From positions 1 through 20,881 of the IMG/VR virus record IMGVR_UViG_3300021962_000783: a stretch of DNA of 20,881 nucleotides, one strand, 5' to 3'. The position numbers and the translations under genes were made by a program. Below are positions 20,687-20,881 of this stretch, piece by piece. Every line of letters begins with the position of its first letter. Position 1 is the first letter of the stretch. The notes under the pieces were generated by a model. The model had not been told where the DNA came from and ran no database searches. It saw only the letters and a program-made list of their open reading frames with translations. Origin of the DNA: a virus.

Positions 20687-20881
20687 GATGCCTTCCTTCC
20701 ATGCTTTCTATTATGTGTTCTAGCCCTGTGGCAATTAGAACATACTACTTCACACTTGGCTATTTCTTCATCTAGCCGTTTCTTAGATAACGTATTGATT
20801 AGTTCCGCCACGTTTGAATGCTTCTGACCACGAACATGATCAAAATCCATCATATAATAAGGATATGAAACCTTGCAATCC
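20683..20881 (-). CDS. HNH endonuclease, C-terminal part (5' end beyond window)
   Basis: The last 65 residues are present. MDFDHVRGQKHSNVAELI gives the first His of the HNH fold, and EIAKCEVVCSNCHRARTHN gives the Asn/His part with Cys-x3-Cys-x2-Cys, so zinc ligands probably include C47 and C50 of the visible part. This is the common phage HNH layout (FDHV ... KCEVVCxNCHRxRT). It could be a homing endonuclease, a packaging-linked nuclease or a host-takeover nuclease. Its stop overlaps the 36-residue gene start by 4 bases, forming an operon with it. The missing N-terminus prevents choosing between roles. Confidence 0.85.
   Translation of the reverse strand, partial: DCKVSYPYYMMDFDHVRGQKHSNVAELINTLSKKRLDEEIAKCEVVCSNCHRARTHNRKHGRKAS

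Noticed and set aside
1-20881. CRISPR array or insertion sequence
   Set aside because: No regularly spaced repeats with unique spacers and no transposase gene or terminal inverted repeats were found.

Overview
The window is part of a tailed-phage genome, or a prophage-like contig, with AT-rich DNA. It carries virion fibre and baseplate-like genes, a phage-type adenosylcobalamin-dependent (class II) ribonucleotide reductase, a secreted lysozyme-like lytic enzyme, a holin-like membrane protein, a phage-style tRNA, an HNH endonuclease and many very small, tightly packed cistrons. No host housekeeping genes are present. The host cannot be fixed from sequence alone. Sigma-70-type promoters with extended -10 boxes, strong AGGAGG-type ribosome sites and a B12-dependent reductase fit a low-GC aquatic bacterium (actinobacterial or other); that is inference.

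Layout: (1) 16898 down to 1, minus strand: a long leftward block. It begins with nrdJ and the small EF-hand/holin-like gene, then a hairpin terminator (14611-14642), then a chain of fibre/appendage genes (14594 to 10755). Next comes a cluster of six non-fibre genes (10751 to 6974): 2OG-Fe(II) oxygenase, a protein with a dUTPase-like motif, an unknown, a PASTA + Tyr/Pro repeat + Hint protein, a GNAT-like protein, and a protein resembling a degenerate oxygenase. After these lie a 689-residue repeat fibre, a collagen-like fibre, a 1165-residue virion protein, a coiled-coil fibre and the first codons of one more gene. (2) 16899-17123: a divergent control region with two promoters and a 9-bp-arm inverted repeat. 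(3) 17130 to 19701, plus strand: lysozyme-like gene, three small genes, a promoter/terminator pair bracketing a putative ~90-nt RNA, then two more appendage genes and a tiny ORF. (4) 19702-19878: a gene-free, hairpin- and repeat-rich stretch. (5) 20881 down to 19879, minus strand: partial HNH nuclease, a 36-residue zinc-finger-like protein, an unknown 132-residue protein, a tRNA-Ile with UAU anticodon and a 48-residue membrane peptide.

How the genes may work together: the minus-strand fibre block and the plus-strand collagen-like gene reuse the same small beta modules, suggesting a multi-fibre adsorption apparatus built by module shuffling. A prolyl-4-hydroxylase-type oxygenase sits among the fibre genes of a phage that encodes collagen-like proteins with Gly-X-Pro triplets. 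Together with the GNAT-like and Hint proteins it could form a virion-protein modification cassette (inference). One fibre carries a cupredoxin-like domain with a complete His/Cys/His/Met type-1 copper ligand set. The reductase would supply dNTPs; the lysozyme and holin-like proteins would serve lysis.
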